Source: Bacteroidota bacterium (GTDB lineage Bacteria; Bacteroidota; Bacteroidia; Flavobacteriales_F; PHOS-HE28). From it: a DNA stretch of 36,234 bases. Both the position numbers and the translations under genes were made by a program. Position 1 is the first letter of the stretch, and every line of letters begins with the position of its first letter. The stretch is taken from positions 1-36,234 of the forward strand of contig JACTMO010000016.1 in NCBI GenBank assembly GCA_014584605.1. Reading direction: 5' to 3'. This document shows positions 22,334 through 32,434 of the stretch, piece by piece. The notes under the pieces were generated by a model. It had not been told where the DNA came from and did no database searches. It worked only from the letters and a program-made list of their open reading frames with translations.

Positions 22334-24433
22334 TCACTCCTTGGTGAAGCGGGTGAGCTGCATGCGGCCGTTCTGGTGCACCACGGCCAGGTACACGCCG
22401 CGCGAAAGGCCTTCCACCGGCAGGGCCACCCGGTTGGGGCCGGCGGGCAGCTGATGTTCGGGCAGCCTGGCCACCAGCCTGCCCACGGGGTCCAGCAGCT
22501 CCACCCGCACGGCACCGCCCTCACGCAGCTCCATCATCAGGCTGGCGTCGGCGCCGGCCGGATCGGGCACCACCAGCAGACCTCCATCCCCAACGGTCAG
22601 CGTTTCGGCCAGGCCCACCGGCCCGCCGTTCACGTTGATATGGTCGATGAACACGTTGTTACCCCCATCGCTCTCGAAGCGGAACTTGAAGCGGAAGTCG
22701 CCCACATGGTACGCGTTGCTGATGTTGTCCACCACCGACTCGGCCCACTGGCCGTCGCCGTTGGGCGTGAAGGGTGCCGTTTGCAGCGGGGCCGTGCTGA
22801 GCCCGCCTGTGGCGTAGAGGATGTCCCGCATGCTCCAGGATGCACCGCAGTCCTTGCTCACGAACAGCTTGAGCACGTCGTTGTTCTGGGTGTTCCGCTG
22901 GGCGAAGGCATAGCGGTAGGAGATCACGATGTCCGTGGCGTTGCTCATGTCCCAGGTGTTGCTCACCAGCTCGTCCACCTGCCCGGCCTCGCTCACGTAA
23001 TTGTTCAACCGCACGCTCTTGGCGCTCTGGAAGCCGGCGGTGACCACCAGCTGGAAACTGCCGTTAGCCCCCAGATCGTTCACCGCCCAATCGGTGTTCG
23101 GGAGGCTGTTGGCGGCCTCGAACCCTTCGCTGAACGGCACGGCCAGGCCGGTGGCGGGCATCACCATCACATAGTCGTTCACCTGGGTGTTCACCTGGTC
23201 GTTGCCATTGCCAGCCACCAGGGTCACCGGGTAGAGCCCCGGGGTGGAATAGGTCACCATGGGGTTCTGGTCGGTGCTGGAGGCCGGTGTGCCGCCCGGG
23301 AAGGTCCACTCCCAGGTGGTGGCCCCGTGGTAGCTCACGTCCGTGAACTGCACGCTGCCCCCGGCGCACACCTCGCGCAGATCGCTGGTGAAGGCGGCCG
23401 CGCAGAGCACGTTCACGCCGGTGGTGCCGGTGGCCGCCAGGTTGGTCGGCTGCCAGAGCTGGTTGCGCTGGGCGGTGCCCGAGTTCAGGGCCGCGTGCAT
23501 CCGGGTCTTCTGGCCCTCGGTGAACATCTTCGAGCAGTAGGAGTACTCCATGTAGTTCTCCACGTTGTCCAGCGCGCTGTTGCAGGAGGCCCCGGAGAGG
23601 TTGCAGCTGGTCCATCCCACGGTGTTGGGCGTGTCCGCCACGTTATCGTCCTCGTTGCAATTGCTGGCCAGGCCCGGTTCGTTGGTGGGTCCCCAGCAAT
23701 GGCGCAGGTTGATCCAGTGGCCCACTTCATGGGTGAGGGTGCGGGACCGGCCGGGGCTGCTGGTGCCGATGCTTCCCGTGTAGTTGTGCAGCAGCACGAT
23801 GCCATCCGCAGCGGCGCTCCAGGCGTTGTTCACCATGCCCGGGGTCAGCGTGTAGCCGGCCGCCCCATCGGCGTAGGCGCACACCCAGACGTTCAGGTAC
23901 TTGTTGCGCGGCCATTGGATCAGGTCCTTCATCGTCTGCGTGCCGTCGTTGGTCAGGATGCTCTGCACGCGGTTGATGCCGCTGGTGCAGTTGCCGTCCG
24001 GGTCCAGCTGGGCCAGGCGGAAGGTGATGCCCACCTCGGCCACGATGCCCAGGAACTCGGGACGCACGTTGTCCCAGTCGTCGTTGAGCTTGTTGAAGTC
24101 ATCGTTCAGCACGCGGATGGCGTCATGCACCTGTGCGTCGCTGATGTTCTCCGGCCCGTTGTTGTGGATGATGTGGAAGACCACCGGCAGCACGTAGTTG
24201 TTGCCGCCGCGATCCGCCTCGCCCATCTGGGTGTATTGCTGGGTGAAGGCCTCCAGCGCGGCTTCATCCTCCGCAATGCGCTGCAGCCGCTGCGGGTCGT
24301 TGCGGTGCAGGGGGGCCAGATGCTCCAGGCCGTGGGTGCTGCAGTGGAAGGGCACCTCGTCCTGGGCGACGATGGGGCCGAAGGGGAGCAGGACCGTCAG
24401 GAGCAACGGTCCAAGGAAGGGGTTGATCTTCAT
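22334..24433 (-). CDS. Secreted M43 metalloprotease with PKD domain and T9SS tail
   Basis: The 699-residue protease has a signal peptide (MKINPFLGPLLLTVLL, cleavage near IVAQ). A propeptide region precedes the M43 (pappalysin-type) catalytic domain, with zinc ligands H235, H239 and H245 and catalytic E236 in HEVGHWINLRH, and a downstream ENYMEYSYC Met-turn. A PKD domain follows (about 365-445, TWEWTFPGGTPASS), then a jellyroll of the choice-of-anchor J kind (about 450-610) and a C-terminal domain (RVELLDPVGRLVARL to GVYLAVVHQNG) of the T9SS type A form. The ATG at 24433 begins the signal peptide; earlier in-frame starts add an unlikely basic stretch. It likely degrades proteins outside the cell. 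Confidence 0.92.
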   Translation of the reverse strand: MKINPFLGPLLLTVLLPFGPIVAQDEVPFHCSTHGLEHLAPLHRNDPQRLQRIAEDEAALEAFTQQYTQMGEADRGGNNYVLPVVFHIIHNNGPENISDAQVHDAIRVLNDDFNKLNDDWDNVRPEFLGIVAEVGITFRLAQLDPDGNCTSGINRVQSILTNDGTQTMKDLIQWPRNKYLNVWVCAYADGAAGYTLTPGMVNNAWSAAADGIVLLHNYTGSIGTSSPGRSRTLTHEVGHWINLRHCWGPTNEPGLASNCNEDDNVADTPNTVGWTSCNLSGASCNSALDNVENYMEYSYCSKMFTEGQKTRMHAALNSGTAQRNQLWQPTNLAATGTTGVNVLCAAAFTSDLREVCAGGSVQFTDVSYHGATTWEWTFPGGTPASSTDQNPMVTYSTPGLYPVTLVAGNGNDQVNTQVNDYVMVMPATGLAVPFSEGFEAANSLPNTDWAVNDLGANGSFQLVVTAGFQSAKSVRLNNYVSEAGQVDELVSNTWDMSNATDIVISYRYAFAQRNTQNNDVLKLFVSKDCGASWSMRDILYATGGLSTAPLQTAPFTPNGDGQWAESVVDNISNAYHVGDFRFKFRFESDGGNNVFIDHINVNGGPVGLAETLTVGDGGLLVVPDPAGADASLMMELREGGAVRVELLDPVGRLVARLPEHQLPAGPNRVALPVEGLSRGVYLAVVHQNGRMQLTRFTKE

Positions 24434-24442
24434 AAGCGGGTG

Positions 24443-24470
24443 CCGCCCGGGAAGGGCGGGGCGCAAAATA
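24443..24470 (-). promoter_or_regulatory. Possible promoter and leader hairpin of the M43 gene
   Basis: On the minus strand TATTTTG (24470-24464) resembles a -7 box missing one T. Between it and the ATG a 6-bp stem (24443-24448 with 24454-24459) could form in the leader. Confidence 0.25.
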
Positions 24471-24606
24471 CTTGGACCGGCCATGCCAACGGTCGGTCAC
24501 CGGCTCCGCATTTCGTCCCGATCCTTGGGATCCGACCGGTGCCGTGCGGGGCCTGGACGGGCCGGCCGCTGCGGTGGGGAAGCCTTCCGTCGTCAATAAC
24601 CCTGCC

Positions 24607-27305
<2,699 letters not shown>

Positions 27306-27361
27306 GCCCCGCCCCACAGCGCCGGTGGGCGGACGGGGTTTGTGGAGATCCGACGACATGC

Positions 27362-27381
27362 GCCGCCCGGGCCGGGGCGGC
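27362..27381 (+). terminator. GC hairpin after gdhA
   Basis: GCCGCCC (27362-27368) pairs with GGGCGGC (27375-27381) around a 6-nt loop, 56 nt after the gdhA stop. No T run follows. Confidence 0.35.
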
Positions 27382-27409
27382 AAGATCCCAAGCCGATCGA
27401 CCACGGGGC

Positions 27410-27441
27410 TTGGAGCGCAAGGCCCATCGGGGCCACCTTTG
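27410..27441 (+). promoter_or_regulatory. Possible promoter of the Asp-box protein gene
   Basis: TTG at 27410-27412 and CACCTTTG at 27434-27441 (first base deviates from TAnnTTTG) are separated by 21 nt. The ATG at 27458 follows 16 nt later. Confidence 0.35.
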
Positions 27442-27457
27442 GCCCAAACCGCTCCCC

Positions 27458-30400
27458 ATGCGCAGCCCATCGGTCCTCCTGCTCCTGTTCCCCGTTGCCC
27501 TGTGCGCCCAGCCCCAACAAGGGGCACCACAGCTCCGGACGGAACTGCCGCAATGGGTGCAGCTCATGTACGCACCCGATCCCGATCCCGGGGCCGTGCA
27601 GCAGGCCTACGAGGCGTACTACGCCACGCATCCGTTCGAGAAGAACGGACACACTCAGTACTACAAGCGTTGGAAGCGTCGGCTGGGACATGACCTGCTG
27701 CCTCTCGACCCGTCGCAGCGCGCTGCCTACGACCAGGACCTGCGCAGGTACCTGGACGCCTCCGATGCCCTCCGGAATGAACGCACGGCCAACTGGAGCT
27801 GCATCGGCCCCTTCGACTGGGACCACGGCGCTGCGGCCAAGAGCTACGCCTGCGGGGCCGCCCACGTCTACACCGTGGAGCAGAGCACGTCCAACGGGAA
27901 CCTGCTCTATGCGGGCACGGCCAGTGCCGGCGTGTGGAAGAGCACCGACAAGGGGCTAAGCTGGACCAACGTGACCAAGGGCATGGTGATCGGCTCGGTG
28001 GTCAGCGTGGAGCTCGACCACATCGTGCAGAACACGGCCTACTTCGGCGCCTCGGGCGACCTGTGGAAGACCACCGACGGGGGCACCACGTGGACGAGCG
28101 TCGGCGACGCGGCGTTCCAGGCCGCCGACCACGACATCAACGACATCGTGCTGCACCCCATCAACAACCAGGTCCTGTTCGTGTGCAGCAGCCAGGGCCT
28201 GTACCGCAGCACCAACGGCGGCACCAGCTTCACCCAGGTGCAGACCGGCAGCTGGCAGGAGCTGGAGCTCAAGCCCGGCGACCCCAACACGGTGTACGCC
28301 ATCAAACAGGTCAGCAACCGGACCGAGTTCTGGCGCAGCACCAACAGCGGGGTCAGCTTCACCCAGGTGGGCACCAACTGGCCCCTGCCCACCAGCCCCG
28401 ACGAGCAGGAACGCACCGAGATCGCCGTGAGCACCGCCGCGCCCAACACGGTGTATGCCCTCTGCACCGGCGTGGCCGACGGGGGCAGCGGGCTGTACGG
28501 CGTTTACAAGAGCACCGACAATGGCAGCACCTGGAGCTTTCAGTGCTGCGGCACGGGGCCCGGCGGGGTGCCCTCGCCCACCAACCTCAACCTCATGGGC
28601 TGGGACGATGCCGGCCAGGACGACGGTGGGCAGTACTACTACGACCTGGCCCTGGCCTGCGATCCGACCAACGCCAACAAGCTGCAGGTGGGGGCGGTGA
28701 ACCGCTGGGTGAGCACCGACGGCGGCCTCAGCTTCACCTGCCCGGCCAAATGGAGCCACAGCAACAAGGTGGATTACGTGCATGCCGACATCCACGACAT
28801 CCACTACTACGGCGCCGACCTGTGGGTGGCCTGCGATGGGGGGATCTTCCACAGCACCGACGGCGGAGCCACCTTCACCCGGCGCATGAACGGCATCGCC
28901 GGCACCGATTTCTGGGGCTTCGGGCAGGGCGGGTGGACCGGCGCGCAGGTGATGCTCGGCGGCACCTACCACAACGGCACCCTGCTGAAGGACAACAACG
29001 TGTACCTGGGCGGATGGGTGAGCACCGACGGTGGCGACAACTACCGGGGCTTTGTGCATCCGCAGTACGATCGCCGCGCGCTGAGCGATGACGGGTACAA
29101 GGTGCTCAGCGGCGATCGCACGGTGGACAACAACAACGGCCCCTGGTCGCGCCAGCCCAACGCCAGCTACATCACCGGCGAGAGCAGCGAAGTGGCCTGG
29201 CACCCCAACCTGGTGAACAGCGCCTTCGTGGGCGAGGGCAACAGCCTGTGGCGCACCGATGACAACGGCGGCTCCTTCGTGCAGGTCCACGACTTCGGGG
29301 CCACGGTCACCGCCATCGAGGTGTCCTTCAGCGACCCCAACACGATCTATGTCTGCACCTATCCGGGCTGGTGGGACGTGAAGAAGGTCTGGCGCAGCAC
29401 CGACGGCGGCGCCAACTGGACGGACATCACCCCGAGCAGCGCCCAGTTGAACGCCAACACCTGGGTGCCCTACGACATCGCCGTGAGCGGTGCCGATCCC
29501 CAGACGGTGTGGCTGGTGCGCACCTCGCAGTACGGCAACTCGCCCGCCCTCGACGGCTTCGTGGTGTACCGCAGCACCAACGGCGGGAGCTCATGGACCA
29601 ACATCACCGATGCCAACCTCAACGGCGAATGGCCCACCAACATCGCCCACCAGCTGGGCACCGACGGGGGCCTGTACATCGGTACGCGCCGTGCGGTGTA
29701 CTTCCGCCGGGATGCAGCCCCCACCTGGACCCTCTGGAACGCGGGGCTTCCCGTCCGCACCTTCAGCACCCGCCTGCTGATCAACTACCGCGAGGGCAAG
29801 TTGCGCAACGGCACCGACCGCAGCGTGTGGGAGAGCGCCGTGGAGGTCCCCGGCCAGCCGCTGGCCAACTTCTGCGCCGACCGGCGTACGGCCACCTGCC
29901 TGGCGCCCGACATCCAGTTCTGGGACAACAGCGCACTCCACGGCAGCGGCGCCACCTGGAACTGGAGCTTCCCCGGCGGCTCGCCCGCCACGAGCAGCGT
30001 GCGCGCGCCGGTGGTCACCTACAGCACCCCGGGCAGCTACGACGTCACCCTCACCGTCACCGATGTGAACGGCACGAGCACGCGCACCATCCCGGGCTTC
30101 ATCACCGTGCCGACGGGCGGGGTCGCCACGCCGGTGCTCGCCAACGGCGAGGACCAGCTAACGGTGCCCGCGGGCTGGCTGCTGGAGAACCCGGACGGCC
30201 TGGAGACCTGGGCCAACATGGCGCTCAACGTTGGGGCCGACGGCAACCCCACGCGGGCCTGGCGCATGGACAACTACATCTACAACGCACCTGGTCAGCA
30301 GGACCGGCTGGTGAGCCCGGTGATCACGCTGGCCGGTAGCGCGGGCACACGACTGTTGTTCCACCACGCGTACAAACAGTACGGTGCCGGGTACGACGAC

Positions 30401-31387
30401 GGCCTGCGGGTGGAGATCAGCACCGATTGCGGGCAGGGCTGGACCACGCTCTACTACCAGGTGGGCGCGGCCCTGGCCACCACCACCACCGGCACCAGTC
30501 CCTGGGCCCCGACCGCCGCCGGCCATTGGAGCCTGCACGACCTCGACCTAAGCGCCTACGACGGCCAGCAGGTGGTGCTGCGGTTCACCGCGGTGAACGA
30601 TTACGGCGACCGGCTCTACCTGGACAACCTCGCCATCCTCAACGGAGGCTTGCGCGTGGCCGTGAAGCTCATGCTCGAAGGACCCTACGACCCGAACACA
30701 GGACGCATGCGCGACCTGCTGCGCACCAACGGGCTCATCCCATCGACCGAACCGTACACGGCGCTGGGCTTCACCCAGGCGGCCGACGGCGGGGGCGAGG
30801 TCCTGCAGCCAGGGATCACCGGTGTGTCCGGGGACAATGCCGTGGTGGACTGGGTGCTGGTGGAATTGCGCGATGCGGTGGCTCCGGCCACCATCGTGGC
30901 CACCCGCCCGGCCCTGGTGCAGCGCGATGGCGACGTGGTGGCCGAGGACGGCGCCTCACCCGTGGCCTTGCTGGCCCCGCCCGGCAGCTACCACCTGGCG
31001 GTACGCCACCGCAACCACCTGGGCGTGATGTCGGCCGCTCCCCTCACCCTGTCCAACGGGACCACCGCGCTGGACCTCACCCTCGCGGGCACGCCCACCT
31101 GGGGCAGTGCGGCACGGAAGCCGGTGAACGGGGTGCAGGTGCTCTGGACCGGCAACGCCCTCCCCGACGCCATGCTGCGCTATGCCGGGGGGAACAACGA
31201 CCGCGACCCCATCCTGGTGGCCGTGGGCGGAGCAGTGCCGACGGCCACCCTGGCCGGCTACCGGGTGGAGGACACCAACCTGGACGGCTGGGTGAAATAC
31301 GCCGGCAGTGCCAACGACCGCGACCTGCTCCTGGTGAACATCGGCGGTGCGGTGCCCACGGGAACGCGGGCCCAGCAGTTGCCGTAG
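27458..31387 (+). CDS. Giant secreted Asp-box propeller protein with EF-loop C-terminal module
   Basis: The 1309-residue protein begins with a signal peptide (MRSPSVLLLLFPVALCAQ). Residues about 130-800 contain roughly eleven Asp-box (BNR) turns of the form S-T-D-x-G-x-x-W, for example STDKGLSWT, TTDGGTTWT, STNGGTSFT, STDGGANWT, giving a sialidase/sortilin-like propeller fold; no sialidase catalytic set was identified. A PKD domain (about 815-885) and a jellyroll of about 170 residues follow. The last 240 residues form a separate module (LEGPYDPNTGRMRD, VRHRNHLGVMSA), ending in two related units with NDRD (starting near residues 1242 and 1281), the second containing DTNLDGWVKY, an EF-hand-like loop. 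The ending RAQQLP is not a type A T9SS tail. It may bind surface glycans or matrix; function is not known. Confidence 0.88.
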   Translation: MRSPSVLLLLFPVALCAQPQQGAPQLRTELPQWVQLMYAPDPDPGAVQQAYEAYYATHPFEKNGHTQYYKRWKRRLGHDLLPLDPSQRAAYDQDLRRYLDASDALRNERTANWSCIGPFDWDHGAAAKSYACGAAHVYTVEQSTSNGNLLYAGTASAGVWKSTDKGLSWTNVTKGMVIGSVVSVELDHIVQNTAYFGASGDLWKTTDGGTTWTSVGDAAFQAADHDINDIVLHPINNQVLFVCSSQGLYRSTNGGTSFTQVQTGSWQELELKPGDPNTVYAIKQVSNRTEFWRSTNSGVSFTQVGTNWPLPTSPDEQERTEIAVSTAAPNTVYALCTGVADGGSGLYGVYKSTDNGSTWSFQCCGTGPGGVPSPTNLNLMGWDDAGQDDGGQYYYDLALACDPTNANKLQVGAVNRWVSTDGGLSFTCPAKWSHSNKVDYVHADIHDIHYYGADLWVACDGGIFHSTDGGATFTRRMNGIAGTDFWGFGQGGWTGAQVMLGGTYHNGTLLKDNNVYLGGWVSTDGGDNYRGFVHPQYDRRALSDDGYKVLSGDRTVDNNNGPWSRQPNASYITGESSEVAWHPNLVNSAFVGEGNSLWRTDDNGGSFVQVHDFGATVTAIEVSFSDPNTIYVCTYPGWWDVKKVWRSTDGGANWTDITPSSAQLNANTWVPYDIAVSGADPQTVWLVRTSQYGNSPALDGFVVYRSTNGGSSWTNITDANLNGEWPTNIAHQLGTDGGLYIGTRRAVYFRRDAAPTWTLWNAGLPVRTFSTRLLINYREGKLRNGTDRSVWESAVEVPGQPLANFCADRRTATCLAPDIQFWDNSALHGSGATWNWSFPGGSPATSSVRAPVVTYSTPGSYDVTLTVTDVNGTSTRTIPGFITVPTGGVATPVLANGEDQLTVPAGWLLENPDGLETWANMALNVGADGNPTRAWRMDNYIYNAPGQQDRLVSPVITLAGSAGTRLLFHHAYKQYGAGYDDGLRVEISTDCGQGWTTLYYQVGAALATTTTGTSPWAPTAAGHWSLHDLDLSAYDGQQVVLRFTAVNDYGDRLYLDNLAILNGGLRVAVKLMLEGPYDPNTGRMRDLLRTNGLIPSTEPYTALGFTQAADGGGEVLQPGITGVSGDNAVVDWVLVELRDAVAPATIVATRPALVQRDGDVVAEDGASPVALLAPPGSYHLAVRHRNHLGVMSAAPLTLSNGTTALDLTLAGTPTWGSAARKPVNGVQVLWTGNALPDAMLRYAGGNNDRDPILVAVGGAVPTATLAGYRVEDTNLDGWVKYAGSANDRDLLLVNIGGAVPTGTRAQQLP

Positions 31388-31394
31388 GCGGGGG

Positions 31395-31805
31395 TCAGCA
31401 GAACTCCTCGTACGCCATCCGCAGGTTGTCCGCGATCATCTCGGCACTGCGGCCCTCGATGTGGTGGCGCTCCAGGAAGTGCACCAGCTTGCCGTCCTTC
31501 AACAAGGCCATGCTCGGGCTGCTGGGCGGATAGGGCAGGAAGTGCTTGCGGGCCTGCATCGTGGCCTCGCCGTCCACCCCGGCGAACACGGTGACGAGCC
31601 GCGCAGGGCGTTTGGCGCCGTTCAGGCTCAGCTTCACACCGGGGCGCGCAGCACCTGCGGCGCAGCCGCACACGCTGTTCACCACGCACAGCACGGTGCC
31701 AGGGCCGGTCAGGGCCTTGTCCACTTGCTCAGGGGTCTTGAGTTCCTCGAAGCCGACACTGGTGAGGTCGGTCTTCATGGGGGCTACGAGTTCGGGAGGG
31801 TACAT
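31395..31805 (-). CDS. Bacilliredoxin (BrxA/BrxB, YphP/YqiW family)
   Basis: The 136-residue protein has the family active site CGC in NSVCGCAAGAARPGV. Members reduce mixed disulfides between proteins and low-molecular-weight thiols in Firmicutes; related proteins are widespread in Bacteroidota, where the thiol partner is not established. Other conserved parts are MYPPELVAPMKTDL at the start, PPSSPSMALLKDG and the ending MAYEEFC. The ATG at 31805 begins the conserved block; a longer frame would run through the promoter. It is convergent with the Asp-box gene, 7 nt between stops. Confidence 0.92.
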   Translation of the reverse strand: MYPPELVAPMKTDLTSVGFEELKTPEQVDKALTGPGTVLCVVNSVCGCAAGAARPGVKLSLNGAKRPARLVTVFAGVDGEATMQARKHFLPYPPSSPSMALLKDGKLVHFLERHHIEGRSAEMIADNLRMAYEEFC

Positions 31806-31816
31806 GGTCGTTCGGG

Positions 31817-31846
31817 TTGGACGTGCCGCCTGCGGAGCCACATTTG
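31817..31846 (+). promoter_or_regulatory. Promoter of the DUF1801 gene
   Basis: TTG (31817-31819), a 19-nt spacer and CACATTTG (31839-31846, one change from TAnnTTTG) precede the ATG at 31894 by 47 nt. Confidence 0.4.
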
Positions 31847-31865
31847 CGGTCCCCCGACGGCGGTA

Positions 31866-31873
31866 CAAAAGTA
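31866..31873 (-). promoter_or_regulatory. -7 box (TACTTTTG) of the bacilliredoxin gene
   Basis: The minus strand reads an exact TAnnTTTG match, 60 nt before the ATG at 31805. It lies downstream of the DUF1801 promoter, so the two transcripts would overlap at their 5' ends by about 20 nt. Confidence 0.5.
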
Positions 31874-31893
31874 ACGGGTCCGTCAAGGGGCGC

Positions 31894-32325
31894 ATGCCCA
31901 CCTCCCACACCGTGCCCTCCACCACCCGCATCCAGGGTTGGTTCGAGGGGCTGCCCGCTCCGTGGCAGGAACAGGCCCTGCGCCTGCGCGACCTGCTGCT
32001 GGAGGCCTCTCCCCAGATGGTGGAGACCTGGAAGTACGGCATCCCCTTCTATGAACACCGGCGCTGGATGTGCTACCTGAGCCTGCAGAAGAAAGGCCTC
32101 GTGCTCGGCTTCGTGGAGGGCGTGCATCTGGGCGACCCCGAGGGCCTCTTCGCCCCCACGGACCACGCGCAGATCCGGCACTACCTGCCGCCGCCCGCCC
32201 CGGCCCCGCTGCCCGAGGGCGCCCTGCGCCGCCTGATCCAGCAGGCCGTCGACCTCAACGAGCGCTTGGTGCAGGAGAAGCTGGGCAAGGCCCGGCGGAA
32301 GCGGCGCACACGGGGCGGGCGCTGA
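31894..32325 (+). CDS. DUF1801 domain protein
   Basis: The 143-residue protein has the DUF1801 (YdhG-like) pattern: an N-terminal helix (LRLRDLLLEASPQMVETWKYGIPFY), a central beta part (WMCYLSLQKKGLVLGFVEG) and a C-terminal helix (LRRLIQQAVDLNERLVQEKL) ending in a strongly basic tail (KARRKRRTRGG). The start at 31894 lies behind a promoter-like pair; upstream frame extension overlaps the bacilliredoxin gene on the other strand. Function of the family is not known. Confidence 0.85.
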   Translation: MPTSHTVPSTTRIQGWFEGLPAPWQEQALRLRDLLLEASPQMVETWKYGIPFYEHRRWMCYLSLQKKGLVLGFVEGVHLGDPEGLFAPTDHAQIRHYLPPPAPAPLPEGALRRLIQQAVDLNERLVQEKLGKARRKRRTRGGR

Positions 32326-32382
32326 GGGCGGAGCAGGATGGGCACGACCTGTCCCGCCTCAGCGGAATGGGCACATGCACCA

Positions 32383-32413
32383 AGGGCCGCCCCGCGTAAC
32401 GCGAAGCGGCCCT
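32383..32413. terminator. Bidirectional hairpin between convergent genes
   Basis: AGGGCCGC (32383-32390) pairs with GCGGCCCT (32406-32413), with an inner CGCG-TAA-CGCG stem. It sits in the 109-nt gap between the DUF1801 and S74 gene stops. Confidence 0.5.
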
Positions 32414-32434
32414 CGGCAAGGATCCAGCACAACG

